A stretch of DNA of 31,647 nucleotides from JBCCFK01 sp965262315 (GCA_965262315.1 CBDHFJ010000147.1:1-31647); one strand, 5' to 3'. Counted from the stretch's first letter, positions 1-7,295 are shown. Translations and numbers: made by a program. Notes: generated by a model not told the origin, from the sequence alone.

Positions 1-881
1 GGCGCTGCGCGTGGCGTGGGTGGTGAGATCGTCGGTGCCCGTTGCCCGCAGCAGCAGCTCGCGAGCCTCGGTGTGATGGCCCCAGGCGTCGAGGGCCACG
101 GCGACCACCGCCGGCAGGACGTCACCGGACCAGAACGGTCCGTCGAGATCCGCGCCCGACCCCAACAACAGGTGGCGACGCGCAGCGGCAACGGCTCGGG
201 TGACGCGCTCGTCCGGCACGTCCATACGAGCGCCCTGCCCGACATGCAGATCCCAGCCTCGGGCGATGGCATCGACGGGCGGAAGGTCGGCAGGTGCGGC
301 AAGGTGCGAGCCACCGGCTGCCGAGACCACGACCCGCAGGACGGCCGTGTGCGGGACCGGGAAGATCAGGGCCACGTGGCGAGCCTCGGCAGGTAGCGAC
401 TGTTCGGCGGGCGGCAGCGCGTCGCCCGCCTCCAGCCCTGTGAGCAGCGCCTCGCGATCGAACGCCAGCAGGCAGCGGGCCACGGAGCGGCCGGCGCGCA
501 GCACCGGCACGTCGTCGACCCTGAGGGTGTCGTCATACACCTCGATGCCACCGGGCCGAGGCAGCTCCACCACCAGCGCCACCGCGACGGCACGGGGGTG
601 TCGTTCTGGTACTCCAGCACGGCGACGCCGCTGCCTGACGATGCCGCGCCGGTGGCCCGGGCGACCATGTCGCCGCCCGGCACCCGCAGGCGGGTCTCGA
701 TGGTGATCTCGTCGTCGGCCAGACCCTGCCGGACGGCGTGTTCGACCGACGCCCGATGCCACCGGTCCTCGGCGCCGACCCACCAGTCCACGCCGACGCC
801 GCCCGCGAGGTCGCCGACGACCCCGGCGGTGTCGACGCGATAGAGCGGTTCGTGCCCGATGGCTCCGATGTGGGTGGTCAC
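1..881 (-). pseudogene. Glycosidase-like conserved protein, frameshifted and cut by the window edge
   Basis: The gene starts with GTG at 881, 6 nt after the gpsA stop, and runs off the left edge. The reading frame breaks in a run of five C (minus strand, 598-594). Upstream of it about 93 residues read well (DWWVGAEDRWH, LRVPGGDMVARA). The upstream frame then turns into low-complexity Trp/Arg/Cys sequence and stops near 366, while the neighbouring frame is open from 600 to position 1 and reads like a normal protein (LLAFDREALLTGLEAGD, GPFWSGDVLPAVVAVALDAW). One more C in the run would restore a single frame. The beta-rich first part followed by helical repeats containing aromatic and acidic residues resembles six-hairpin glycosidase-like proteins; the substrate cannot be told. 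The break may be a true mutation or a homopolymer sequencing error. The break is certain, the family is weakly supported. Confidence 0.55.
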
Positions 882-887
882 CGGCGA

Positions 888-1892
888 TCAGGCCCCGGGC
901 TCGCCCTCGAAGCCACGCGGGCGCGCCATGAGCTCGCGGTACGCCTCGAACGCCGACACCTCGCCCTTCACGACGCGGGTGACGGCCTCGGAGATCGGCA
1001 TGGGCACGTCGTAGGCGGCGGCGAGCTCCAGCACCACTGGCGCCGACTTCACGCCCTCGGCGACCTGGTTCATCTCCGCGGCGATCTCCTCGACGGTCTT
1101 GCCCCGACCGAGCTGCTCACCGAAGTGGCGATTGCGGCTCTGGGGCGAGATGCAGGTGGCCATCAGGTCACCCATGCCGGCCAGCCCGGCAAGCGTCTCC
1201 GGGGCACCACCCATGGCGACACCCAAGCGGGTCAGCTCGGTCAGCCCTCGGGTGATCACCGCCGCGCGGGTGTTGTCGCCGGTGTCGAGACCGTCGGCCA
1301 TGCCCGATGCCAGGGCGATGACGTTCTTGAGCGCGCCGCCGATCTCACAGCCGACGATGTCGTGGTTGAGGTAGACGCCGAACGACCGGGTGGTGAAGAT
1401 GCCCTGGAGCCGTTCGGCCACGTTGGTGTCCTGCATCGCCAGCACCGTCAGCGCCGCGCCGCCCGCCAGGATCTCCTTGGCCAGGTTGGGGCCGGTCAGG
1501 GCGCCAACCGGGTGACCCGGGATGACGTCCTCGGCCACCTGCGACATGCGCAGCTTGGTGCCGGCCTCGAGCCCCTTGGTCAGCGACAGGATCGGGACCC
1601 ACGGTCGGATGTGCTTCTTCACCTCACCCAGCACATCGCGGAAGCCCTGCGACGGCACGCCCATGACCACCACGTCGGACTGGGCCACGACCGCGGCGAG
1701 GTCGCAGCTGGCGTTCAGCGACGGATGCAGTTCGTAGCCGTCGAGGTAGCGGGGGTTGCGGTTCTCGTCGGTGATGGCACCGGCGACCTCGGGGTCGCGG
1801 CACCACATCAGGGTGGGGGCGTTGTGTGCGGCCAGGTGTGCGACGGTGGTCCCCCACGACCCACCACCGATCACGCCCACTCCGATGCTCAT
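888..1892 (-). CDS. gpsA: Glycerol-3-phosphate dehydrogenase [NAD(P)+]
   Basis: Cytosolic enzyme that reduces dihydroxyacetone phosphate to sn-glycerol 3-phosphate for phospholipid synthesis. The 334-residue product has the usual family length. The N-terminal Rossmann glycine loop GGGSWG is at residues 9-14, followed by the typical ALTGPNLAKEI segment, the catalytic-lysine region IGGALKNVIALASG and the substrate region NTRAAVITRGLTE. The ATG start at 1892 is supported by a TACGCT -10-like box (1906-1901) 8 nt upstream, so the mRNA may be nearly leaderless. It lies 32 nt downstream of the PIG-L gene and two genes from cofC. A gpsA-type gene next to the CofC/FbiD gene is also seen in mycobacteria, so this is conserved actinobacterial synteny. 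Confidence 0.96.
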   Translation of the reverse strand: MSIGVGVIGGGSWGTTVAHLAAHNAPTLMWCRDPEVAGAITDENRNPRYLDGYELHPSLNASCDLAAVVAQSDVVVMGVPSQGFRDVLGEVKKHIRPWVPILSLTKGLEAGTKLRMSQVAEDVIPGHPVGALTGPNLAKEILAGGAALTVLAMQDTNVAERLQGIFTTRSFGVYLNHDIVGCEIGGALKNVIALASGMADGLDTGDNTRAAVITRGLTELTRLGVAMGGAPETLAGLAGMGDLMATCISPQSRNRHFGEQLGRGKTVEEIAAEMNQVAEGVKSAPVVLELAAAYDVPMPISEAVTRVVKGEVSAFEAYRELMARPRGFEGEPGA

Positions 1893-1900
1893 GGCGTCCG

Positions 1901-1906
1901 AGCGTA
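1901..1906 (-). promoter_or_regulatory. -10-like box for gpsA
   Basis: TACGCT on the minus strand, separated by 8 nt from the gpsA ATG. It fits the TANNNT spacing of near-leaderless actinobacterial promoters seen at several other gene heads here. No clear -35 was found. Confidence 0.4.
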
Positions 1907-1924
1907 CCCCCAGCGCGGCGCAGC

Positions 1925-2653
1925 CTAGAGATCGTCCATCCGCTTGAAGCCCTCACCGAGCGTTGCGCCGACCAGTGCGGCGTGGTCCCGCATGCGTTCC
2001 AGCTCCCGCTCGCGGAAGGCTTGGAGCTGGGAGTCGTCGCCCCCGGTCACGAACATGGTCGACTCGAACTGGCTCTGGTGCGCCTCGAGCGCGCCGAGCT
2101 TGCGGTCCTCCCAGCCCGCCACGATCTCGACGTGGTCGATCTCGTCGGGCTCGAACAGCAACAGCACGTCGGGCCGGTGGTGCGGCAGCGCGATCTCGGG
2201 GAAGAAGTGCGGATCCCGCGCGGCGACCAGGCCCTCGACCGTCAGCAGGCCAGCGTGACGGTGGTCGGGGTGGAGGCGGTAGCGCTTCCACGGGTCGTGA
2301 CCGAGCAGCACCTGCGGGCGCAGCCGTCGGATCCACGACGCGACCTGCGAACGCTGGCGCATCCCCGAGTCGAGCTCACCGTCGGTCCAGCCCAGGAACA
2401 CCACCTCGCCAATGGCCCCCAGCACCTTCGCGGCGTCGCGCTGTTCGGCCTGCCGGGTCACCACCAGCTTGTCGGTGTCCGCGTTGGCGTCCCACGTGCC
2501 CTTTGACCCGTCGGTGCAGATCAGCAGGCTGACCTCGCAACCGGCGTCGGCCCACTTGGCCAACGTGGCACCCGACCCGAACTCGATGTCGTCGGGATGT
2601 GCGGCGATCGCCAGCGCTCGGTCGGGGGTCGGGAGGTCGGTGGTGACGGTCAC
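1925..2653 (-). CDS. PIG-L family zinc deacetylase
   Basis: Predicted 242-residue cytosolic N-acetyl hydrolase of the PIG-L/LmbE superfamily, which includes MshB and Mca of mycothiol metabolism. The zinc-site motif AHPDD is near the N-terminus (residues 18-22) and a second metal motif, LHPDHRHAG, lies near the middle. The GTG start at 2653 overlaps the stop of cofC in the sequence GTGA, so the two genes are translationally coupled. An open frame continues upstream to 3811 only because it runs antisense and out of frame through cofC and the intergenic region, and was rejected as start. Substrate is unknown: the coupling to cofC is suggestive, but PIG-L enzymes are diverse and no MshB-specific feature was recognised. 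Confidence 0.9.
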   Translation of the reverse strand: MTVTTDLPTPDRALAIAAHPDDIEFGSGATLAKWADAGCEVSLLICTDGSKGTWDANADTDKLVVTRQAEQRDAAKVLGAIGEVVFLGWTDGELDSGMRQRSQVASWIRRLRPQVLLGHDPWKRYRLHPDHRHAGLLTVEGLVAARDPHFFPEIALPHHRPDVLLLFEPDEIDHVEIVAGWEDRKLGALEAHQSQFESTMFVTGGDDSQLQAFRERELERMRDHAALVGATLGEGFKRMDDL

Positions 2654-3246
2654 GGCTGCTCCGCAGGTGGATGGTCCGAGGCACGATAGGCCGCGAGGTC
2701 GTCGGGGTCGTCGAGGTCCAGACCCAGGCCGGCGTCGGTCACGACGTGGATGGGCAGGCCCAGCCGCTCGGCCTCGGAGAGATGGCGAGCGAACGAGTTC
2801 TCGCCGTAGCTGAACGAGAACCTCGACGCGGTGGGGACGACCAACACGTTGGTACCGGCCAACGCCAGGTCGGGCACCAGGACGACGCCGTCCCGATCGG
2901 CCAACCCGGCGAGCCCGGACGGGTCGGCCAGATCGGCGTGAGCGATCAGCGCCCGCTCGTAGCCCGCGGCGGCCAACGCGGCCACGCCCGCGCGAACGGC
3001 CCGGTTCAGACCTGGACCATCGACCCGGACCACCGAGGCACCGAGGGCCGTCGCCCACTCGGCCACCCCGTCGTCGTCGCACACCACGTGTGGCGACAGG
3101 GAGCCGCAGGCCTCGACCACACCGGTCGCCAGCCGTCGCGCCAGCTCGAGCCGAGCGTCGTCTCCGAGCGCCGTCTTCAGACGGGTCTTCCCGGCGGCGA
3201 ACGCCTTGACGGGGATGAGCGCGGCCAGCGCCCCGTGCTCGGACAC
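2650..3246 (-). CDS. cofC: CofC/FbiD, phospholactate or phosphoenolpyruvate guanylyltransferase (F420 synthesis)
   Basis: Transfers GMP from GTP to 2-phospho-L-lactate or phosphoenolpyruvate, giving the activated side-chain precursor of coenzyme F420. The 198-residue protein shows the nucleotidyltransferase start LIPVKAFAAGKTRLKTAL (residues 10-27), the acidic VVCDDDG segment, RALIAHADLADP and the typical LVPDLALAGTNVLVV and FSFSYGENSFARHL regions. The start is GTG at 3246, chosen because a TATCGT -10 box lies exactly 6 nt upstream (leaderless) and the family normally begins about 10 residues before the IPVK motif. It is first gene of the unit cofC-PIG-L-gpsA. Its presence means the host makes F420, which fits the F420-type LLM oxidoreductase at 24125-25132. 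Confidence 0.93.
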   Translation of the reverse strand: MSEHGALAALIPVKAFAAGKTRLKTALGDDARLELARRLATGVVEACGSLSPHVVCDDDGVAEWATALGASVVRVDGPGLNRAVRAGVAALAAAGYERALIAHADLADPSGLAGLADRDGVVLVPDLALAGTNVLVVPTASRFSFSYGENSFARHLSEAERLGLPIHVVTDAGLGLDLDDPDDLAAYRASDHPPAEQP

Positions 3247-3252
3247 CCGGCC

Positions 3253-3258
3253 ACGATA
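3253..3258 (-). promoter_or_regulatory. Leaderless -10 box for cofC
   Basis: TATCGT on the minus strand followed by exactly 6 nt and then the GTG start of cofC, the spacing of actinobacterial leaderless promoters. It implies that the hairpin array to its right is outside the cofC mRNA. Confidence 0.5.
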
Positions 3259-3289
3259 CGGCGAAACCTCCGAGCGGCCGCAGAACGCG

Positions 3290-3319
3290 AAAGGGGGAAC
3301 ACCGAAGTGTCCCCCCTTT
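3290..3319 (-). terminator. Hairpin 1 with a UUCG loop on the minus-strand RNA
   Basis: Thirteen-base arms (3290-3302 and 3307-3319, one mismatch) around a 4-nt loop. Read on the minus strand the loop is cUUCGg, an extra-stable tetraloop, and the stem is followed by a T-containing stretch (TTTCGCGTTCT). This fits a terminator for RNA coming leftward towards cofC. Confidence 0.5.
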
Positions 3320-3357
3320 GCCGAAACCAGGAGGCGGGTACCTGGCTCCGATCAGTA

Positions 3358-3396
3358 CCCGGGAGACCCCGTGGCGGGGTGTCGGGGTCTCCCGGG
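3358..3396. repeat. Hairpin 2, perfect 13-bp inverted repeat
   Basis: CCCGGGAGACCCC (3358-3370) pairs exactly with GGGGTCTCCCGGG (3384-3396) around a 13-nt loop containing GGCGGG. Four further pairs (AGTA/TACT) extend the stem across a 2-nt bulge. Confidence 0.8.
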
Positions 3397-3422
3397 TGTA
3401 CTGGTCCGAGCCGGCGGCGGGA

Positions 3423-3457
3423 GGGAACCACCGGATGGCGGGTTTCCGGTGGTTCCC
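3423..3457. repeat. Hairpin 3, perfect 13-bp inverted repeat
   Basis: GGGAACCACCGGA (3423-3435) pairs exactly with TCCGGTGGTTCCC (3445-3457). The 9-nt loop is TGGCGGGTT and again carries GGCGGG. Confidence 0.8.
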
Positions 3458-3471
3458 ATCTGCCGACGAGA

Positions 3472-3491
3472 CCGATCCGCGGGAGGATCGG
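3472..3491. repeat. Hairpin 4, 7-bp inverted repeat
   Basis: CCGATCC (3472-3478) and GGATCGG (3485-3491) around the loop GCGGGA. It is shorter than its neighbours and on its own would not be notable. Confidence 0.55.
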
Positions 3492-3536
3492 CCGTCGACC
3501 GGCGCCGACATGCGGGATGTCGTCGCCAGGTCATCC

Positions 3537-3563
3537 GGGGCCGGGAGGTGGGATCCCGGCCCC
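3537..3563. repeat. Hairpin 5, perfect 10-bp inverted repeat
   Basis: GGGGCCGGGA (3537-3546) pairs exactly with TCCCGGCCCC (3554-3563) around the loop GGTGGGA. Confidence 0.75.
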
Positions 3564-3673
3564 AGGAGGTGGTGCAGAGGAGCCGTCTGGGCTCGGAGCG
3601 ATCGGTTGTCAACGGCGGCCCGACCGAGTGTGAACACCCCGGGTGGGCACCGCCGCACATCCAGACGCCGGGG

Positions 3674-3715
3674 GTCGCGATTGGTCGCGAAGATTTCCGA
3701 AACTTTTCTCGCGAC
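3674..3715. promoter_or_regulatory. Candidate operator/promoter segment before the ECF sigma gene
   Basis: GTCGCGA occurs at 3674-3680 and 3684-3690 and inverted as TCGCGAC at 3709-3715, framing the only AT-rich stretch of the region, which contains GAAACTT (-35-like for ECF sigma factors of RpoE type). A matching -10 would fall near 3720-3726 but is weak. An autoregulated ECF promoter is an inference. Confidence 0.3.
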
Positions 3716-3813
3716 GGTGCGCTGAGGGATCGTGGTGCGCCGACCGGCCCGCCGGACATGGTCCGAACGGCCGGCACCACGCGACTTTCGAGCCCACGAC
3801 CCGTCTTGCATTC

Positions 3814-4461
3814 ATGCTCCACCAGAGCGGCGGCCTGACCGTTCCCCTGCACCCGCCGTTCGACTGGCGGCGGATCGGCGATTGGTTCCGCGCGGCCTGG
3901 GATCTGTTGTTCTTCAGCCGCCCCACTCGCCAGGCGGGCGACACTGCAGATCGAGCTGCCGGCGTCACCGATGTGCAGCTCGAAGAGCTGATGACCGAAC
4001 ACGCCGAAGCGGCGTACCGCGTGGCGCTCTCGGTGACGCGGGACCCCGACCTCGCGCAGGACGTGACGCAGGACGCGATGCTGAAGGCGTGGCAGGCGTT
4101 GCCGACCTGGCGTGGGGACGCACCACTCCGCAACTGGGTGTTGCGGATCACGCACAACACGGCAATCTCCGCGCTGCGCAAACGACGCGAGATCCTCCAG
4201 GACCCGTTCGAGATGCCCGAGCAGGCCACGAGCCGCTCGGTCGAACGCCAGGCACACGGCCGTATGGCGCTCGACGCGTTCGAAGAAGCACTCGGCCGCC
4301 TGGACGAGTTGACCCGGTCCATCGTGGTGCTCCGCGAGGTGGAGTCGCTGTCCTACGACGAGATCGCCGAGTTGCTCGACGTGCCACTCCCCACGGTCAA
4401 GACCCGCCTGTTGCGGGCGCGTCGCCAGCTGTCGGCCAGCCTCGAGGGGTGGCGGGCATGA
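3814..4461 (+). CDS. ECF-family RNA polymerase sigma factor
   Basis: Alternative sigma factor of about 215 residues that directs RNA polymerase to stress promoters. Region 2 runs from LMTEHAEAAYRVALSVTRDP through DVTQDAMLKAW to the DNA-melting part (LRNWVLRITHNTAISALRKR). Region 4 is LDELTRSIVVLREVESLSYD followed by EIAELLDVPLPTVKTRLLRA, a normal helix-turn-helix. The start at 3814 was chosen because the frame further upstream reads unlike protein; there is no good ribosome site, so the start is uncertain. The gene ends in ATGA overlap with a zinc-type anti-sigma factor, the usual regulatory pair, and an MscS-like gene follows, so the operon probably senses envelope or osmotic stress. Confidence 0.93.
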   Translation: MLHQSGGLTVPLHPPFDWRRIGDWFRAAWDLLFFSRPTRQAGDTADRAAGVTDVQLEELMTEHAEAAYRVALSVTRDPDLAQDVTQDAMLKAWQALPTWRGDAPLRNWVLRITHNTAISALRKRREILQDPFEMPEQATSRSVERQAHGRMALDAFEEALGRLDELTRSIVVLREVESLSYDEIAELLDVPLPTVKTRLLRARRQLSASLEGWRA

Positions 4462-4778
4462 GGTGGCGTCGGTTCCGGCATCCGTCCAAGCGTCGGCTGG
4501 CGACCTGGCTCGAACACGGCGACGAGTCGCTCGACGCCCACCTGGCCGACTGCGAGCGATGCGCCAGCCGGCTCGAGGATCTCAGTCAACCGGCCACCGC
4601 GATCGGCGACGCGCTCCGCGCCATGCTGGCGCCCCCGGAAGACCTCCAGCCGCGGCTCCGCAGCGGCATCGCCGCCAAGATGCAGAATCGCGAGGACATC
4701 CGTCTGCTGGTCGAGCTCCTGGGCATCCCCTGGCAGACTGCGCAGGCGATGTCGGCTCCGCCGCCGGACGAGCCGTGA
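4458..4778 (+). CDS. Zinc-binding anti-sigma factor (ZAS type)
   Basis: Small 106-residue protein that presumably binds and silences the sigma factor encoded just upstream. It has the zinc anti-sigma signature H-x3-C-x2-C (HLADCERC, H28, C32, C35), known from RsrA/ChrR-like proteins. No transmembrane segment is visible, so it is predicted to be soluble, which is common for redox-sensing ZAS proteins. The start codon overlaps the sigma stop (ATGA), giving equimolar coupled translation. The C-terminal half (EDIRLLVELLGIPWQTAQAM) is not recognised and may be the sensor part. What signal it responds to cannot be told from sequence. Confidence 0.85.
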   Translation: MRWRRFRHPSKRRLATWLEHGDESLDAHLADCERCASRLEDLSQPATAIGDALRAMLAPPEDLQPRLRSGIAAKMQNREDIRLLVELLGIPWQTAQAMSAPPPDEP

Positions 4779-4809
4779 TCTCGCACCCCGAACCCGAAGG
4801 GACTGACCC

Positions 4810-5550
4810 GTGAACGACTGGATCGCTGCAGCCATCGCGGCCGGTGCCGGGCTCATGCTCGGTGTCCTGGCCGGCCGCATCACACAGAGCCTGCTGGGCA
4901 AGCAGGGCCGGCCGGACGTGCTGCGCGCTGCCGCTCGCCCCCTGGCGAGCGTCGTGTTCTCGGCGTTTCTCGTGGCCGGCCTCACCACCGCGCTCGGATT
5001 CGTCAACAAGGAGGCCCGGGACCAGATCCCCCAGGACCTGGTCGACTACATCCCGAGTCTGCTGTCCGCTGCCATCGTCCTGATCGGCGCCAACGTCCTG
5101 GCCCAGCTGGTCCAGACCGCGCTGGAACGCACCCTCGGCCGCATGGGCAGCTCCGCGCTCCGCAACGTGCCCAGCATCGCCCGGATGACGATTCTGGCCT
5201 TCGGCGGGATCCTGGCTGCGGCGCAGCTCGGTGTCGACACCACCATCATCAACATCGCCGTGGCTGCCCTGCTCTTCAGCATCGGCCTGGGCGCGGCGTT
5301 GATGGTCGGGCTCGGCAGCCGCGCGGTCAGCGGTGAGGTTGCCGCGGGCCGGGCCGTCAGACGGCTGGTGTCACCCGGCGACCGCATCGATGCCGGCGAC
5401 ATCAGCGGCGAGGTGCTGGCCGTGCAGTCGGTGGCCGTCGAGATCGCGACCGACCAGGGGACGGTGCTGCTCCCCCACTCACGTCTCCTCGGCCACAGCT
5501 TCGGCGTGCAGCGCGGGTCTGCGCCTGCCGCCGCGGCCGACGACGCCTGA
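4810..5550 (+). CDS. MscS-like / conserved-TM-helix membrane protein
   Basis: Predicted inner-membrane protein of 246 residues, third gene of the ECF operon (31 nt after the anti-sigma stop). It starts with GTG at 4810 preceded by AAGGGA. About five hydrophobic segments are visible (residues 4-22, 44-63, 80-105, 127-146, 148-172), the last (LLFSIGLGAALMVGLG) resembling the pore helix of MscS channels. A short cytoplasmic part follows with the MscS-like beta region (SPGDRIDAGDISGEVLAVQS, then GTVLLPHSRLL). It is shorter than classical MscS (about 286) and ends in an Ala/Asp-rich tail. Likely a mechanosensitive channel regulated with the stress sigma factor; substrate or gating behaviour is inference. 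Confidence 0.8.
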   Translation: MNDWIAAAIAAGAGLMLGVLAGRITQSLLGKQGRPDVLRAAARPLASVVFSAFLVAGLTTALGFVNKEARDQIPQDLVDYIPSLLSAAIVLIGANVLAQLVQTALERTLGRMGSSALRNVPSIARMTILAFGGILAAAQLGVDTTIINIAVAALLFSIGLGAALMVGLGSRAVSGEVAAGRAVRRLVSPGDRIDAGDISGEVLAVQSVAVEIATDQGTVLLPHSRLLGHSFGVQRGSAPAAAADDA

Positions 5551-5558
5551 GGCTCAGG
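5546..5558. terminator. Palindrome containing both stop codons of the convergent genes
   Basis: CCTGAG and CTCAGG separated by one base. It contains the TGA of the MscS-like gene (5548-5550) and, on the other strand, the TGA of the ABC permease (5554-5556). The gap between the genes is 3 bp, so any bidirectional termination must happen here or within the genes. Confidence 0.35.
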
Positions 5559-6390
5559 ACGCCGAGCGCTCGCGGCGCGGCCGGCGCGACCGTTCGGTCT
5601 TGCCGCCCACCGCCGGCTCCCAGGTGAACTTGCGCAACGCGACGGCGGCACCGACCAGACCCCACAGGGCCACGTAGCCCAGGCGCCCCCACGAGAACGC
5701 CGGCGCGTCGACGAACGGGATGAACGTGTCCTGGAACGCCTCGACGAACGGCTTCAGCGGGAAGATGTCGCCCAGGACATCGAGCCAGCGCGGGGCGTCG
5801 TCGAGGACCACGAACACGTTGGAAACGAACGCCAACGGCAGGATCGTCGCGTTGGCTGCGGCCGGCGCCGAGCGGGCGTTGGGGACGAGCGCAGCGCATG
5901 CCAGCCCCAGCGCGGCGAACGACGCCACCCCCACCACGAAAGTCACCGCGGCCGCCGGGAGCTTTGCCGCCTCGAACTCGACGTCGTAGAGCCCGACACC
6001 GATGCCGACCATGAGCACCACGCCCACCAGCGCGACGATCACGGCCATCCCGACCATGCCTGCGATGTAGACCGCAGGCGGGAGCGGTGTCCCTCGCCAT
6101 CGCTTCAGGACCCCTTCGTCCCGCAGGATGGGAACGGTGTTCGCGAGGTTCGTGTAGGTGGCCGACACCGCGGCGAACGCGGCCAGGCCACCGGTGTAGA
6201 ACTGCTGGACCGAATAGGTCCCCTCGTCGGTCGTGACCTCACCGTCGCCGAACAGGGCGTTGAACAGGATCAACATCATCAGCGGCAGGATGATGGTGAA
6301 GAACGCGGCGACGGGCGTTCGGAAGAAGACCTTCACCTGGTAGCGGATCTGGTTCCAGACCAGCCACCCCGTACTGCGGAACCCGCTCAT
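5554..6390 (-). CDS. ABC-2 type exporter, permease subunit
   Basis: Integral membrane subunit (278 residues) of a drug/lipid type ABC exporter. The protein has the layout of DrrB-like permeases: a cytoplasmic start with WNQIRYQVKVFFRTPVAAFF, a first helix (IILPLMMLILFNALFG), a large loop, then about five more helices, including VIVALVGVVLMVGIGVGLY and VGVASFAALGLACAALVPNA, and the conserved ABC-2 segment DVLGDIFPLKPFVEAFQDTF. Its ATG overlaps the stop of the ATPase gene (ATGA), so the two are coupled and form one transporter of two ATPases and two permeases. The C-terminus is rich in Arg/Ser. The exported compound is unknown. Confidence 0.92.
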   Translation of the reverse strand: MSGFRSTGWLVWNQIRYQVKVFFRTPVAAFFTIILPLMMLILFNALFGDGEVTTDEGTYSVQQFYTGGLAAFAAVSATYTNLANTVPILRDEGVLKRWRGTPLPPAVYIAGMVGMAVIVALVGVVLMVGIGVGLYDVEFEAAKLPAAAVTFVVGVASFAALGLACAALVPNARSAPAAANATILPLAFVSNVFVVLDDAPRWLDVLGDIFPLKPFVEAFQDTFIPFVDAPAFSWGRLGYVALWGLVGAAVALRKFTWEPAVGGKTERSRRPRRERSAS

Positions 6391-7283
6391 GTGTCGGTCC
6401 CCTCGGCCAGATCGAGGTAGACGTCCTCGAGCGACGGGCGGCTGGCGGTCAGGTCGACCAGCTCGATGTCGTGCTCCAACGCCCAGCCCGTCACGTCGTG
6501 GAGTGTCCGAGTGGGTGTGGTGGTCCGGCAGACGACCTCTTCGCCCACACGATCGGCACCCGCGATGGGGAAGCCGTCCAGCGTGGCACCGGCCGGCAGC
6601 CGGAACGTGATCGACGTCTCACCGCCGGCCTCCATCAGTTGGTCGGGTCGGCCCTCGGCGACGATGGTGCCCTTCACGATGACCGCCACCCGGTCGGCGA
6701 GGACCTCGGCCTCCTCCATGTAGTGGGTGGTCAACACGATGGTGGTACCCAGCTCGCGGAGCCCCGCGATCAGCTCCCAGGACTGGCGTCGGGCGGAGGG
6801 GTCGAAGCCGGTGGTCGGCTCGTCCAGGAACAGCAGCTCGGGTCGGCCCACCAGCCCGAGGCCCAGGTCGATCCGTCGCTGCTGGCCGCCCGAGAGCGCC
6901 GAGACCCGGCGGTCGACGGCATCGGTGAGGCCCACCATCTCCAGGACCTCCATGGGGTCCAGGGGATCCCGGTAGGTGGCGCCGTAGAACTCGAGCGCCT
7001 CGCGCACCGTGAGCTCGTCCTCGATCCCGGAGCTCTGGAGCACGATGCCGATCCGGTCGCGGTATTCGCGGCCGGCGGTCTCGGGATCGACGCCCAGGAC
7101 GCTGACCGACCCACCGGACCGGCTGCGATGCCCCTCGAGGATCTCGACCGTCGTGGACTTGCCGGCGCCGTTCGGTCCGAGCAGGGCGAAGACCTCGCCC
7201 TCGTTCACGGTGAGGTCCACCGAACGCACGGCCTCGATCTCGCCATAGCGCTTGGACAGGTTCTGGACCTCGATCACCGCCAT
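6387..7283 (-). CDS. ABC exporter, ATP-binding subunit (DrrA type)
   Basis: Cytoplasmic ATPase of 298 residues that powers the permease encoded downstream. Walker A GPNGAGKST is at residues 36-44, followed by the Q-loop (GIVLQSSGIEDELTVREALE), the signature LSGGQQRR, Walker B LLFLDEPTTGFD and the switch histidine in VLTTHYMEEAE. The C-terminal extension of about 70 residues (TLHDVTGWALEHDIELVDLT) is typical of DrrA/CcmA-like exporters. The ATG start is supported by a TAGCCT -10 box 6 nt upstream (leaderless). Such exporters are often called multidrug or daunorubicin resistance proteins, but the true substrate here is not known. Confidence 0.95.
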   Translation of the reverse strand: MAVIEVQNLSKRYGEIEAVRSVDLTVNEGEVFALLGPNGAGKSTTVEILEGHRSRSGGSVSVLGVDPETAGREYRDRIGIVLQSSGIEDELTVREALEFYGATYRDPLDPMEVLEMVGLTDAVDRRVSALSGGQQRRIDLGLGLVGRPELLFLDEPTTGFDPSARRQSWELIAGLRELGTTIVLTTHYMEEAEVLADRVAVIVKGTIVAEGRPDQLMEAGGETSITFRLPAGATLDGFPIAGADRVGEEVVCRTTTPTRTLHDVTGWALEHDIELVDLTASRPSLEDVYLDLAEGTDT

Positions 7284-7289
7284 GGCCGG

Positions 7290-7295
7290 AGGCTA
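7290..7295 (-). promoter_or_regulatory. Leaderless -10 box for the ABC exporter operon
   Basis: TAGCCT on the minus strand, 6 nt before the ATG of the ATPase gene. It lies in the 26-bp gap after the DUF1015 gene stop, so the exporter has its own promoter. Confidence 0.5.

Larger units (their letters stand above)
3247..3813. other. 567-bp divergent intergenic region with a hairpin array and an AT-rich control segment
   Basis: No credible gene was found; open frames that cross it have no gene-like residue use. It holds five separate inverted repeats between 3290 and 3563 (listed separately) and, near the sigma gene, an AT-rich island around 3690-3709 flanked by GTCGCGA (3674-3680 and 3684-3690) and its inverse TCGCGAC (3709-3715). 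A tRNA was looked for and not seen. Confidence 0.7.

Noticed and set aside
3290..3563. Five ordinary terminators in series
   Set aside because: Neither flanking gene ends here and most stems lack a T tract; only hairpin 1 has a plausible terminator shape.
1925..3811. One long 628-codon minus-strand gene
   Set aside because: Only its last 242 codons are a protein family (PIG-L). The rest lies in a wrong frame over cofC and the intergenic region.
3247..3813. tRNA or other known structured RNA in the hairpin region
   Set aside because: No T-loop/anticodon pattern or CCA end; hairpins are independent and not arranged as a cloverleaf or known riboswitch.
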